Shown here one piece after another: positions 25,599 to 34,082 of a DNA stretch of 64,000 bases. Numbering within the stretch: position 1 is the first letter of the stretch; every line of letters begins with the position of its first letter. A model generated the notes under the pieces. The model saw nothing but the letters and a program-made list of their open reading frames with translations, was not told where the DNA came from and ran no database searches. The position numbers were made by a program, and so were the translations under genes. This DNA is from Peribacillus faecalis (GTDB lineage: Bacteria > Bacillota > Bacilli > Bacillales > DSM-1321): the NCBI RefSeq assembly GCF_014712675.1, contig NZ_JACXSI010000009.1, forward strand, positions 19,230 to 83,229, written 5' to 3'.

Positions 25599-26702
25599 TT
25601 ACATAATTCTATATTTATACGTATTTTCTTTGACCTTCGAGAAATGATGTTTAATATTCGCTTTTTCCCTTTTAAAGTGCAATTTTGTCTTTAGTAGGAT
25701 TGGCAACAGCTGACAAGCTGTTACCGGCTTTGAATAATGATAGCCTTGTATTAAGTGAATTGCTTTCCACTTCATTTGCTGCATCATTTCATCCGTTTCG
25801 ATTCCTTCAGCAACAATTGTCATGTTTAATGTATTCAGTGCATTTATAATCGCTTGTAATACCGCATTATTTTTCCCATTATCTATAAACTGCTTATCGA
25901 TTTTCACCATTGAAATAGGCAATGTGTTTATGTAGGAAAATGAAGTGTGACCGGCTCCAAAGTCATCAATTGCGAAAATCACCCCAAGTTCTGCTAACTT
26001 CGTCATATTGCTAACTAATGATTCACTTACAGTTAATGATGAATGCTCGGTAATTTCTAAAATAATACTTTCTGGCGATACATTGTATTTTGTTGCTAAT
26101 TGAGTAAAGTTGTTCAAGAAACTATCTTCTTGTAATGTTTGATTGCTAATATTAATATGTGTCTTTATTCGAATATCATTTTTTTGCCATTCACATATTT
26201 GTTTAAAAACCGTTTCTATAACCCAATATTCCAATTGTGACAGCTGCTCACGCGCTTCAAGTAAAGGTATAAAGACTGCTGGTGAAATGTATTCTTCTTT
26301 ATGTTTCCATCTGATTAGTGCTTCAACATTTGTGCAGCTATTCGATTTAAGATTTAAAATCGGCTGATAGTTTAATGAGAACTCATTATTTTGCAATGCG
26401 ATTTCCCAATTGTTTAAAATATATTGAGTACGTTCATCAGTGATTTCTTTTTTTTCGATATAGCCATCAAACCATCCCGAAACAAAAGATCTATGGATAT
26501 GAAAAATATATAAAGCGCTATTCACCTTTACTTCAAAAGTTAAAACTTTGAACTCCGGCTCTGCATTTATTTTATTTAAAATAAGTTCTTCTACGCATAT
26601 ACATTCACGCAATTCTTTTATATGTTTTCCGACTTTCTCAATAATCCGGATTGAATCCATTTCTGCATGACCTACAATAAAGTGTGTAAAAGTAGTATCC
26701 AT
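25599..26702 (-). CDS. EAL-domain c-di-GMP phosphodiesterase
   Basis: 367 residues. An unassigned N-terminal region (1-95) precedes an EAL domain from about 100: FSLNYQPILNL, VEALIRWKHKE (the EAL triad as E-A-L), INISNQTL, ILEITEHSSL, FAIDDFGAGHTSFSY, VKIDKQFID, IVAEGIETDEMM and IQGYHYSKP. All metal- and base-binding residues I can name are present, so it is probably active in hydrolysing c-di-GMP. No GGDEF domain is seen. The 270-bp stretch upstream (26703-26976) holds the propeptide terminator and a CCGATAA sequence resembling a sigma-D -10, which I do not rely on. It lies between the RRNPP locus and the lysine permease. Confidence 0.92.
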   Translation of the reverse strand: MDTTFTHFIVGHAEMDSIRIIEKVGKHIKELRECICVEELILNKINAEPEFKVLTFEVKVNSALYIFHIHRSFVSGWFDGYIEKKEITDERTQYILNNWEIALQNNEFSLNYQPILNLKSNSCTNVEALIRWKHKEEYISPAVFIPLLEAREQLSQLEYWVIETVFKQICEWQKNDIRIKTHINISNQTLQEDSFLNNFTQLATKYNVSPESIILEITEHSSLTVSESLVSNMTKLAELGVIFAIDDFGAGHTSFSYINTLPISMVKIDKQFIDNGKNNAVLQAIINALNTLNMTIVAEGIETDEMMQQMKWKAIHLIQGYHYSKPVTACQLLPILLKTKLHFKREKANIKHHFSKVKENTYKYRIM

Positions 26703-26929
26703 ATTTCGATAACCTCCTTTTCATTGTCCTCCAGATCATTCATCTATTAAGGATGTTATACCTAGTAAGAAATGAATCTTATTACCTCTCTTTGTATAAC
26801 TATACTTTAAAACATTTATCGGGAAATTTATATAGTTTGAGGGGATTGCAAGGTTTCGAATTTTTTTGAGGGTTTTATTAAAGATTTTTGGTGGAGTCTT
26901 GTTTTAACTTAGTATTCTATATTGATAAA

Positions 26930-26964
26930 TGAAAATAGAAGGAAAGATTGGTTCTTCCCTTCTA
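26930..26964 (-). terminator. Terminator after the repeat propeptide gene
   Basis: An 11-bp stem (AGAAGGGAAGA with TCTTTCCTTCT, one G-U pair in RNA) and a four-base loop are followed by TATTTTCATTT on the minus strand, 13 bases beyond the propeptide stop. Confidence 0.7.
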
Positions 26965-26976
26965 CCTTTTGATGAA

Positions 26977-27369
26977 TTATAGAATATTATTATAATTGAT
27001 TTTTAATAATCCAGGTCCAGGCTGATATCCGCCGTGAGCTACTTCTATTTTCATGTTACTCAACAATCCAGGTCCAGGCTGATACCCGCCGTGAGCTACT
27101 TCCATTTTCATGTTACTCAACAATCCAGGTCCAGGCTGATACCCGCCGTGAGCTACTTCTATTTTCATGTTACTCAACAATCCAGGTCCAGGCTGATATC
27201 CGCCGTGAGCTACTTCTATTTTCATGTTACTCAACAATCCAGGTCCAGGCTGATACCCGCCGTGAGTAATATCCGTATTAGTATTTTTAAATAAGTACTC
27301 ATTATTTAGTGTTAATGAGAAACATAGTACTGTTAAGAGGAGCCCTAGTTTTATTCTTTTTTTCTTCAT
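26977..27369 (-). CDS. Secreted signalling propeptide with five HGGYQPGPGLL repeats (putative RRNPP pheromone precursor)
   Basis: 130 residues from ATG 27369, with GGAGAG eight bases upstream. Residues 1-25 look like a Sec signal peptide: basic KKKRIK, then LGLLLTVLCFSLTL. After a short linker the sequence HGGYQPGPGLL occurs five times, separated by SNMKIEVA (one copy SNMKMEVA), and the protein ends KINYNNIL. The first copy is preceded by DIT, the other four by EVA. The gene overlaps the 3' end of the HTH-TPR receptor gene by 68 bp, the arrangement of rap-phr and nprR-nprX pairs. I infer that the repeats are released as multiple copies of one peptide and re-imported to bind the receptor. The peptide sequence is not one I recognise. 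An alternative is a secreted structural or antimicrobial repeat protein. Confidence 0.75.
   Translation of the reverse strand: MKKKRIKLGLLLTVLCFSLTLNNEYLFKNTNTDITHGGYQPGPGLLSNMKIEVAHGGYQPGPGLLSNMKIEVAHGGYQPGPGLLSNMKMEVAHGGYQPGPGLLSNMKIEVAHGGYQPGPGLLKINYNNIL
27011..27266 (-). repeat. 57-bp tandem repeats encoding the HGGYQPGPGLL units
   Basis: The 28-bp core encoding HGGYQPGPGLL starts at 27011, 27068, 27125, 27182 and 27239, an exact 57-bp (19-codon) period. Copies differ by only a few bases: a synonymous tat/tac change and one Ile/Met change in the spacer. Near-identity at the DNA level implies recent amplification or gene-conversion-type homogenisation. The fifth core is followed by unrelated sequence. 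Confidence 0.97.
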
Positions 27370-28612
27370 CTTTAATTCTCTCCATTTCCATAAAATATGT
27401 AGCAGACTCTTTATATCGTTTTTGGACATAATAATACTTACCTAAATAAGTATATATATATCTTAAGTTTTCTAAGTAGTTATTTTTTATAAAGAAATGA
27501 ATAGTCTTTTTTTGTATTTTCCAATGCATTTTCTCATTACCTTCTAATAGATATAATTCTGCTTTTTGAGCTAAAATAATCATTTTGTTATATTCAGTTG
27601 TTATATAGCTCTCACCTTTCTCAATATAATAACTAGCTTTTTCATAGTGATTTAATTTAAGGTAACAAGTAATTATAGTTTGAATTATTTCTATCGGTAA
27701 TTGAATGTTATTTTTTTCTGATTCCTTGAAATAATATAACGATTTTTCATATTGTTCATGATTAAAATAAATCGTTCCAATATGTTGATAGGCTATAGAT
27801 TTAACTTGTTCAGATTCATTTTGCTCAGCTAATTTTCTTAAGCGATCTACTATATTTAATGCTTTATCATATTGCTTACTATTAATTAAAAGGGCTGATA
27901 ATTGTATATATGCCACAAAAGTTAGATTACTATAATCGCGTTCATCTACTTTACAGATTGCTTTATTTATATAAGTCAAAGATTCCTCATAAAGTGATAA
28001 TCTCATACTTATATTGGACAAATTAATAAGTATATTAATTAATACAAAGTCATCAGAACAAATATTTAATATTTCATTTCCATAACTGTAACTTCGCTCA
28101 TATTCCTCTTTAACAAAGTTAATCTGCATTAAAAAGTAGTAATAATACAACTGGAATTCAGATGGATATTCTTCGATATTTGAGATTGGCAAGAATAACG
28201 ATAAGTACTCCTCTTCAATCTCCAAAGCTTTATTAATTCGTCCTTTTTTTATGTGATATACTGCTCTCAACATATTGAACGATATTTCCTGCTGAATACA
28301 CTCAATCGGATGCTTTAAGGACTTCAGTAATTGTTTTGCTTCTTCAAGATCATTGTTTAATATCGCTTGAAAAAGCATTTCGATAATTTCTCCTGTAACT
28401 TCATTTACCTTGTCCCAATTCAAAAAATAAGATATAGGTACGTCCATGCTTTGGGACATTAGTAATATGATGTCGTTGGATGCTTGGTATTTACCTGTCT
28501 CGATATTACCTAAATGGGAACTGGAAACATGGATTTTTTTGGCGAAGTCCGTTTGCGTCAGTTTATTTTTCTTCCTGGCGTAAGCAATTCGTCGGCCTAA
28601 ATGAACCTCCAC
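27302..28612 (-). CDS. HTH-XRE/TPR regulator, RRNPP-type peptide receptor
   Basis: 436 residues from GTG 28612, eight bases after AGAGGTGA. The ATG at 28654 cannot be used because it lies inside the -10 box. Residues 3-58 form an XRE helix-turn-helix (LGRRIAYARKKNKLTQTDFA, then SSSHLGNIETGKYQASND). From about 85 to the end there are repeated helical pairs of TPR type, for example YNEILNICSDD-like, LSLYEESLTYINKAIC, INSKQYDKALNIVDRL, YFNHEQYEKSLYYFKESEKN and YVQKRYKESATYFMEME. This matches NprR/PlcR-like receptors that bind re-imported peptides. The propeptide gene starts inside its 3' end. Targets are unknown; the nearby EAL, deacetylase and EPS genes are candidates by proximity only. Confidence 0.85.
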   Translation of the reverse strand: MEVHLGRRIAYARKKNKLTQTDFAKKIHVSSSHLGNIETGKYQASNDIILLMSQSMDVPISYFLNWDKVNEVTGEIIEMLFQAILNNDLEEAKQLLKSLKHPIECIQQEISFNMLRAVYHIKKGRINKALEIEEEYLSLFLPISNIEEYPSEFQLYYYYFLMQINFVKEEYERSYSYGNEILNICSDDFVLINILINLSNISMRLSLYEESLTYINKAICKVDERDYSNLTFVAYIQLSALLINSKQYDKALNIVDRLRKLAEQNESEQVKSIAYQHIGTIYFNHEQYEKSLYYFKESEKNNIQLPIEIIQTIITCYLKLNHYEKASYYIEKGESYITTEYNKMIILAQKAELYLLEGNEKMHWKIQKKTIHFFIKNNYLENLRYIYTYLGKYYYVQKRYKESATYFMEMERIKDEEKKNKTRAPLNSTMFLINTK

Positions 28613-28652
28613 TAGTACAGTCACCTCTTTTCTATACCTATTATTCCTTACC

Positions 28653-28682
28653 ATTATAAGTAATTATTGGGTTATATGTAAA
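28653..28682 (-). promoter_or_regulatory. Sigma-A promoter of the RRNPP receptor-propeptide unit
   Basis: TTTACA at 28677-28682, an 18-base spacer and a perfect TATAAT at 28653-28658. The predicted start of transcription falls a few bases before the receptor's Shine-Dalgarno. The 170 bp between this promoter and galU copy 2 show no gene. Confidence 0.75.
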
Positions 28683-28853
28683 TAAGTATGACTTAAAAAC
28701 AATAGTTTGTGTTAAAACCGTAAAAAAATCGATACTTTTCATTAGAACTCTTGCGATAACAAGATAGTTCTTAATACCTACTTACTAATCAAAAAAAATT
28801 ATAAACCAACAAATTAGGACAATATCATTAGTTTAAATATGTTACTATCATTT

Positions 28854-29741
28854 TCAGTTTTCATTTTTGGATAGTTCACGATCGATAATAATTGATAAAT
28901 AAGGCAGCACTTTATGGCGAAGTTCTTCGTGTCTTAATGCCATTTCTATTGTAGTTTGAATAAAGCCGAATTTCTCGCCGACGTCATAACGGGTGCCTTC
29001 GAATTCATATGCATAGATGGCTTCGATCTCATTTAATCTGGCAATGGCATCCGTCAGCTGAATTTCTCCTCCGGTTCCAGGTTCTTGATTTTCTAAAATA
29101 TCGAAGATCAACGGATTTAAAATGTATCTTCCCATTACAGCTAAGTTGGAAGGCGCTTCGCTTTGCTCAGGTTTTTCGATAACATTTTTCACGTTGTATA
29201 TACGGTGTCCAATTTGGCTTATGTCGGCAATTCCATAGCGTGATGCGTCCTCCGGCGGTACTCGTTGAACACCGAGAATTGAGGCGTTGTATCGGTTATA
29301 TTGATTCATCATTTGCCGCAAGCAAGGTGTTTCTGATTCGACGATATCATCACCTAACAGTACAGCAAATGGTTCGTTTCCGATGAATTTCCGTGCGCAC
29401 CAGACAGCATGCCCTAATCCTTTTGGCTCTTTTTGGCGAATATAATGGATATCAACTAAATTTGAAGAGGTTCTCACCTGCTCTAGAGCATCAAATTTCC
29501 CTTTTTTATAAAGGGCTGTTTCCAACTCAAACGAATGATCAAAATGATCTTCAATTGACCGTTTGCCCTTTCCTGTCACGATAATAATATCTTCTATGCC
29601 TGATTGGACCGCTTCTTCAATAATGTATTGTATTGTCGGTTTATCAACAATTGGCAGCATTTCTTTCGGCATTGCTTTAGTCGCGGGGAGAAAACGGGTA
29701 CCTAAACCCGCTGCTGGAATAATAGCTTTTCGTATTTTCAT
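28854..29741 (-). CDS. galU: UTP-glucose-1-phosphate uridylyltransferase (copy 2, with rmlBC)
   Basis: 295 residues with the same motifs as the eps copy ([35 protein letters not shown]). It occupies the first position after RmlC-RmlB where RmlA would be expected, and lies 6 bp after RmlB. RmlA enzymes begin differently (GIILAGGSGTRL), so this is GalU by sequence. Either it supplies UDP-glucose alongside the RmlBC products, or it has shifted toward dTTP, which sequence reading cannot decide. Confidence 0.9.
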   Translation of the reverse strand: MKIRKAIIPAAGLGTRFLPATKAMPKEMLPIVDKPTIQYIIEEAVQSGIEDIIIVTGKGKRSIEDHFDHSFELETALYKKGKFDALEQVRTSSNLVDIHYIRQKEPKGLGHAVWCARKFIGNEPFAVLLGDDIVESETPCLRQMMNQYNRYNASILGVQRVPPEDASRYGIADISQIGHRIYNVKNVIEKPEQSEAPSNLAVMGRYILNPLIFDILENQEPGTGGEIQLTDAIARLNEIEAIYAYEFEGTRYDVGEKFGFIQTTIEMALRHEELRHKVLPYLSIIIDRELSKNEN

Positions 29742-29747
29742 CTTCTC

Positions 29748-30740
29748 TCATCCTTTTTCAGTATGATAAGTACCATTTTTTATGCTTTCCCACCATTGTC
29801 TATTGCTGATATACCATTCAATCGTTTCCAATATGCCGGAATCAAAATTATACTTTGGTGTCCATCCTAATTGTTTGCTGATTTTCTTGGAATCAATAGC
29901 GTAACGACGGTCATGACCGAGACGATCGGGAACATACGTAATTAAATCTGCTGAAACACCAAGCTTTTCTATAATTAATTGGACAATTTCATTATTCGTT
30001 TTTTCATTGTTGCCTCCGATGTTATATACTTCGCCCTCCTTTCCTTGATGGATGACTAAATCTATAGCAGAGCAATGGTCAGCCACGTGAAGCCAATCTC
30101 GTATATTTTTTCCGTCTCCATATATCGGCAACACTTCACCTTCTAACGCATTCGTCACCATTAACGGTATCAGCTTCTCTGGAAATTGATACGGGCCATA
30201 ATTATTGGAACATCTCGTAATATTGATTGGCAGATTAAACGTTTCATAATAAGCACGGACAAGCAAATCAGCTCCCGCTTTGCTTGCCGAATACGGACTG
30301 TTTGGAGCTAAAGGCGTTTCCTCTGTAAAAAAACCCGCTTCTCCCAGGCTTCCATATACTTCATCGGTAGAGATTTGCACAAACTTATCAATATTATTTT
30401 CATTAGCCGCATCCAATAATACTTGCGTTCCTAAAACATTCGTTTTGACAAATACCCCCGGGTCGGAAATACTACGGTCTACATGAGATTCCGCAGCAAA
30501 GTTCACAATGATTCGTATTTGATGCTCTTTTATGATTGAATTTACTAATTGCTTGTCGCCGATATCGCCTTTTATGAACGTGTGGCGACTGTCAGCGCCC
30601 AAACTACTTAAATTCTCGACATTCGCGGCATATGTTAATAAATCGAGATTGACAATGTTATAATCGGCATATTTATTAAGCATGTATGAGATAAAATTAG
30701 ATCCGATAAATCCCATACCGCCTGTCACTAAGATGTTCAT
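29748..30740 (-). CDS. rfbB: dTDP-glucose 4,6-dehydratase
   Basis: 330 residues. NILVTGGMGFIGSNFISYML (GxxGxxG), VNFAAESHVDRSISDP, FVQISTDEVYGSLGE (T-D-E catalytic triad segment), NSPYSASKAGADLLVRAY (YxxxK near 158) and TRCSNNYGPYQFPEKLIPLM define RmlB. It makes dTDP-4-keto-6-deoxyglucose. RmlC follows immediately upstream; no RmlD reductase is in the window, so the pathway may end at another sugar or RmlD may lie elsewhere. Confidence 0.95.
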   Translation of the reverse strand: MNILVTGGMGFIGSNFISYMLNKYADYNIVNLDLLTYAANVENLSSLGADSRHTFIKGDIGDKQLVNSIIKEHQIRIIVNFAAESHVDRSISDPGVFVKTNVLGTQVLLDAANENNIDKFVQISTDEVYGSLGEAGFFTEETPLAPNSPYSASKAGADLLVRAYYETFNLPINITRCSNNYGPYQFPEKLIPLMVTNALEGEVLPIYGDGKNIRDWLHVADHCSAIDLVIHQGKEGEVYNIGGNNEKTNNEIVQLIIEKLGVSADLITYVPDRLGHDRRYAIDSKKISKQLGWTPKYNFDSGILETIEWYISNRQWWESIKNGTYHTEKG

Positions 30741-30744
30741 GCGA

Positions 30745-31299
30745 TCAACTCCAAGTAAAATTGTTATCGGCTTCCTCTAAAGCAGGATTTTTAGCATCTT
30801 TTTCGGATAAAACAGGGTTATTGATCGGCCATTGAATGCCTATTTTTGTATCATTCCAAACAATTCCTCTGTCATATTGTGCGGAATATAACGCATCTAC
30901 TTTATACTGAACTTCAGTGAAATCAACGAGTGTGCACAATCCGTGAGCAAACCCTTTCGGTATAAGCAGTTGCCTTCTGTTTTCGGCAGAAAGGACATAA
31001 CCATCCCATTGTCCATATGTAGGAGAACCTTTACGAATATCGACTATGACATCAAAGATAGCGCCCCTTGTCGCCCGAACCAATTTTGTTTGTGCGCAGG
31101 GATTCAACTGATAATGCAATCCCCTAATTGTGCCTTTTCTAACAGATAAGGAATGGTTATCTTGAAGAAAATTTGTATTAAATCCAAAGTTCTTAAACAA
31201 TTCAGCATTATAGCTTTCCATAAAAAACCCTCTTGAATCTTCATATACAACAGGCTCAATTATGAATGCTTCATTAAATTTAGTCGGAACAATCTTCAA
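30745..31299 (-). CDS. rfbC: dTDP-4-dehydrorhamnose 3,5-epimerase
   Basis: 184 residues from a TTG start with GGAG four bases upstream. VYEDSRGFFMESYNAELF, FLQDNHSLS, GTIRGLHYQLNPCAQTKLVR (catalytic histidine in RGLHYQ) and PKGFAHGLCTLVDFTEVQYK are the RmlC cupin motifs. It is first in the RmlC-RmlB-GalU group, divergent from the deacetylase gene at 31501. The 200-bp divergent gap must hold both promoters. Confidence 0.93.
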   Translation of the reverse strand: MKIVPTKFNEAFIIEPVVYEDSRGFFMESYNAELFKNFGFNTNFLQDNHSLSVRKGTIRGLHYQLNPCAQTKLVRATRGAIFDVIVDIRKGSPTYGQWDGYVLSAENRRQLLIPKGFAHGLCTLVDFTEVQYKVDALYSAQYDRGIVWNDTKIGIQWPINNPVLSEKDAKNPALEEADNNFTWS

Positions 31300-31500
31300 T
31301 GATCTCCATCCCCTTTTTTAAGTGAAATCATTTTTGAAGCACTGTACACGGCTATGTATAAAGTTGTTTATCCTCCATAGCACATGGCATTCAGACTATA
31401 AAACAGTATATGCTGCAGCTTTCCGTATAGTCTTATAAAACGGATATTTTCATACATCCCATCACATAATAAAAACACTGTACTAAAGAGGAGATTTTTT

Positions 31501-32262
31501 ATGAAAAAATGTTTTATACTTTTCTTTTTATTATTGGTAATATTCGTGACAGCTAATGAAGCAAACGCACATAGAGATAGTCGAGAAGCGTATGAAAAAA
31601 CAGGTAAGGTCATTTGGGAGGTCAAAACAGAAGAAAAAATTGTGGCTATTACGTTTGATGACGGTCCGCATCCTGTTTTCACACCGCAAATATTGGACAT
31701 ACTCGCTAAACATAATGCAAAGGCCACCTTTTTCGTTGCCGGAAACAAAGTGGAACGGTTTCCCGAAGTGTTGAAGCGCACAGCGAAAGAAGGGCATGAA
31801 ATAGCAAACCATACATACAGCCATATTTATAGCGGCAAAATCAGTTCGGAAAAATTGACGAATGAACTGGAAAAGACTGATGTAATTATTCAAAACCTGA
31901 TAGGTAAAAAGCCTACATTATATCGTCCTGTTGGAGGTCTGTACAATAATAATATTATTCATACAGCCATTAAAAACGGGAAGATTGTTGTATTATGGTC
32001 ATGGAATCAGGATCCGCATGATTGGAAAAGTCCTCCTGCCTCCAAAATTGCTTCTTACATAAAAAAAGGGCTAAGCCCAGGAGATATCATCTTATTGCAT
32101 GATTGGCACGGAACTGAAGATTCAACCATTTCTCAAACGGTCAATGCTTTGGACGATGTACTGACGTATCTTGATGAAAATGGCTACAGATGTGTGACCG
32201 TCACACAATTGCTTTATGAATCTTCGCAATCAGTTCCGGACATCGTCGATCCTTTCGAATAA
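31501..32262 (+). CDS. Secreted polysaccharide deacetylase (NodB/PdaA-like)
   Basis: 253 residues with a signal peptide (MKKCFILFFLLLVIFVTANE, then ANA). The NodB domain shows VAITFDDGPHP near 50 (metal aspartates), HEIANHTYSHIYSG (H-x3-H), YRPVGGLYNN (substrate loop), LWSWNQDPHDW and IILLHDWHG. All catalytic motifs are intact. The start has AGAGGAGA eight bases upstream. It would remove N-acetyl groups from peptidoglycan or an exported polysaccharide outside the membrane. It is a single gene, divergent from rmlC. Confidence 0.88.
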   Translation: MKKCFILFFLLLVIFVTANEANAHRDSREAYEKTGKVIWEVKTEEKIVAITFDDGPHPVFTPQILDILAKHNAKATFFVAGNKVERFPEVLKRTAKEGHEIANHTYSHIYSGKISSEKLTNELEKTDVIIQNLIGKKPTLYRPVGGLYNNNIIHTAIKNGKIVVLWSWNQDPHDWKSPPASKIASYIKKGLSPGDIILLHDWHGTEDSTISQTVNALDDVLTYLDENGYRCVTVTQLLYESSQSVPDIVDPFE

Positions 32263-32383
32263 TCAATTACAGGTTTTGTATTGTTATCAAAAAATATATA
32301 TATTTCTAACAAGTACCATTTCACATCTGCTTACTATATACTACTAATTGTTCAATTAGTACATAAGCCTAAGGAGAAAAAAG

Positions 32384-32764
32384 ATGATAAATAAAATTGG
32401 AAAGATTACCTTATACGTTGACGATCAAAAAGCAGCAAAAGCTTTTTGGACAGAAAAAATGAATTTTGTTGTGAAATTTGAACAGCCAATGGGTCCTAAT
32501 ATGACATGGCTAGAAGTCGGACCAAGCGAAGATGAGTTCACTACTTTTGTTTTGTATGATAAAAAAATGATGCAACAGCAAAATCCATCAGCCAACGTCG
32601 GACACCCAAACATTTTGTTAAGCACGACTGACATTGAATCTGCTCATGCACAAATGCAAGCTAACGGAGTGAATGTAGAGCCCATTATGAAGATGCCTTA
32701 TGGCAGTATGTTCAAATTTAAAGATCAAGACGGCAATGATTTCATCTTGCGCGAAGATAAATAA
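32384..32764 (+). CDS. VOC (glyoxalase-fold) family protein
   Basis: 126 residues; TAAGGAG lies seven bases upstream of ATG. KIGKITLYVDDQKAAKAFWT starts the first beta-alpha-beta unit; VGHPNILLSTTDIESAHAQM and MFKFKDQDGNDFILRED form the second, ending in the usual D-x-D-G-N-x-F block. It resembles YraH/YwkD-type Bacillus VOC proteins. Substrate is unknown. Confidence 0.85.
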   Translation: MINKIGKITLYVDDQKAAKAFWTEKMNFVVKFEQPMGPNMTWLEVGPSEDEFTTFVLYDKKMMQQQNPSANVGHPNILLSTTDIESAHAQMQANGVNVEPIMKMPYGSMFKFKDQDGNDFILREDK

Positions 32765-32766
32765 AT

Positions 32767-33044
32767 AAGAAAAACCGTCACCGGTCCTTTTCTATTTCAA
32801 TGAAAAAGAAGACGTGCGGGAAACGAAATGCGGAAGCGGCCCGATCAATCCCGACCAGCATAAGACGAATCATGCAGGAAATTGCAAATTTCCGGAGTGA
32901 TTTGGCTTATGACCTCGAGGGGCTGGCCGCTGAAGCTAGACAAAGCCTAGAAAGTAACATCGGTTATAACCGCCACGTTGGTAACGCCGATATGACTTAG
33001 ATCCTGTAGGCTTCCGAGCATGGCAGGTGTATGTTTAGACAGCT
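32767..33044 (+). repeat. Long copy of an interspersed Planococcaceae-type repeat
   Basis: Starting a few bases after the VOC stop, this GC-richer segment begins AAAAACCGTCACCGGTCC, passes TTCAATGAAAAAGAAGACG, a GGAAATTGCAAATTTCCGG hairpin and CCTCGAGGGG, and ends GAGCATGGCAGGTGTATG then TTAGACA. The same landmarks in the same order occur in the 171-bp units at 51519-51887 (there reversed). A 66-codon frame across it (32800-33000) starts MKKKTCGKR and is probably a by-product. The likely nature is a structured or mobile intergenic repeat. Confidence 0.7.
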
Positions 33045-33049
33045 AAATC

Positions 33050-33079
33050 GAGCCATCAAACATTTGATGGCTCTTTATG
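33050..33079 (+). terminator. Intrinsic terminator between the repeat and the chemoreceptor gene
   Basis: GAGCCATCAA pairs exactly with TTGATGGCTC around a four-base loop, followed by TTTATG on the plus strand. It may end transcripts from the VOC gene and repeat, converging on the minus-strand chemoreceptor gene. Confidence 0.65.
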
Positions 33080-33084
33080 TATCG

Positions 33085-33921
33085 TTATTTATTTTCAGCC
33101 ATTGCGGATAATTTTTGCGCATTTTTGCCGATATCTTGTACAATCTCCGTGATTTGTTGAATGGAATTTACCTGCAAATCAGCAAAATCAGTAATCCCTT
33201 CGAAAGCATTATTTAAATTATTTATTGCTTCCTGAATTCCTTTTGTAATTTCATCGATTTGAGTGACATTTTCTTTTGAATTTGTAGCAAGCTTCCTGAT
33301 TTCATCAGCCACAACCGAAAACCCTCTTCCAGCATCACCAGCTCTCGCAGCTTCAATAGCAGCATTTAATCCTAATAGATTACTTTGATCAGAAATTCCT
33401 TTTACGACTTTAGATATTTGCCCGATTTGATTTGTACCGTTTCCAACTTCTTTTAAATGGTTGGAAACGTCAATGATACGTTCTGCCAAATTAGATGCTG
33501 AGACTGTAATATCTTCAAGCGAGGCTGCTGTTTCTTGGACAATAGCGCTTAAGCTCTCGGAAACTTCATGCAAATTGTTCTTTTTTTCGATGCTCGTAGC
33601 TACCCCGACGCCTCCAATAACCTTTCCGGTTTCATCATGAATCGGAATAACTTTCGAGGCAAATGGCACTCCGAATATCTCTTTTGGTACGGTTGCAGCC
33701 ATTTCTTTATTACTTTTGATTGCCGTAGATAAAATGTCTCCATCAACTAGCGGCTCTCCCGGTGTTAAATTCAAATTGAACGTTTTCGCAGGCACATATA
33801 TTAATAACTTTTCCGTATCATAAACACTGATTGAAATATCATCCTGCATCAATTTATGTAAGCTTGGCGCAATTTTCACAAAAGCATCCAGTAAACTTAC
33901 ATTGGAATGTGTTTGACTCAT
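33085..33921 (-). CDS. Soluble methyl-accepting chemotaxis protein (YfmS-like)
   Basis: 278 residues, no membrane helix. The N-terminal 110 residues look like a small ligand/PAS-type domain ([20 protein letters not shown], then [12 protein letters not shown]). The C-terminal half is a short coiled-coil signalling domain with the hairpin [20 protein letters not shown] followed by [17 protein letters not shown], the near-invariant MCP tip. Length and lack of helices fit cytosolic YfmS of B. subtilis. It should couple to CheA/CheW; the signal is unknown. Confidence 0.88.
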   Translation of the reverse strand: MSQTHSNVSLLDAFVKIAPSLHKLMQDDISISVYDTEKLLIYVPAKTFNLNLTPGEPLVDGDILSTAIKSNKEMAATVPKEIFGVPFASKVIPIHDETGKVIGGVGVATSIEKKNNLHEVSESLSAIVQETAASLEDITVSASNLAERIIDVSNHLKEVGNGTNQIGQISKVVKGISDQSNLLGLNAAIEAARAGDAGRGFSVVADEIRKLATNSKENVTQIDEITKGIQEAINNLNNAFEGITDFADLQVNSIQQITEIVQDIGKNAQKLSAMAENK

Positions 33922-34041
33922 AGTTGTTCAATCCCTTCTGAAAATTACAATTATTCACAAAAATGACATAATTACATTAACTATTTTAAAGTATCTATCA
34001 AAGTTTTACAAATATAGTGTGAACTATATAATATACAGCAA

Positions 34042-34070
34042 GAAAAAAGACTCACATTTGTGTGAGTCTT
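34042..34070 (-). terminator. Intrinsic terminator of the yebC-like gene
   Basis: A 10-bp exact stem (AAGACTCACA/TGTGAGTCTT) with a four-base loop is followed by a T-run on the minus strand, just after the stop codon at 34083. Confidence 0.88.
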
Positions 34071-34082
34071 AATAATTAAAAA

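Noticed and set aside
27011-27266. CRISPR array
   Set aside because: The repeats are tandem with near-identical intervening sequence, keep one reading frame and encode the propeptide; there are no variable spacers or cas genes.
27034-27294. Plus-strand 86-codon ORF over the repeats
   Set aside because: It is the antisense shadow of the repeated propeptide; it has no ribosome site and stays open only because the repeat length is a multiple of three.
31368-31893. Minus-strand ORFs over the deacetylase gene
   Set aside because: Antisense shadows of a gene with complete NodB motifs and a good ribosome site.
32800-33000. 66-aa protein beginning MKKKTCGKR
   Set aside because: It lies wholly inside the interspersed repeat and changes length with repeat variants (26 codons in the 171-bp units); kept as a repeat property, not a gene.
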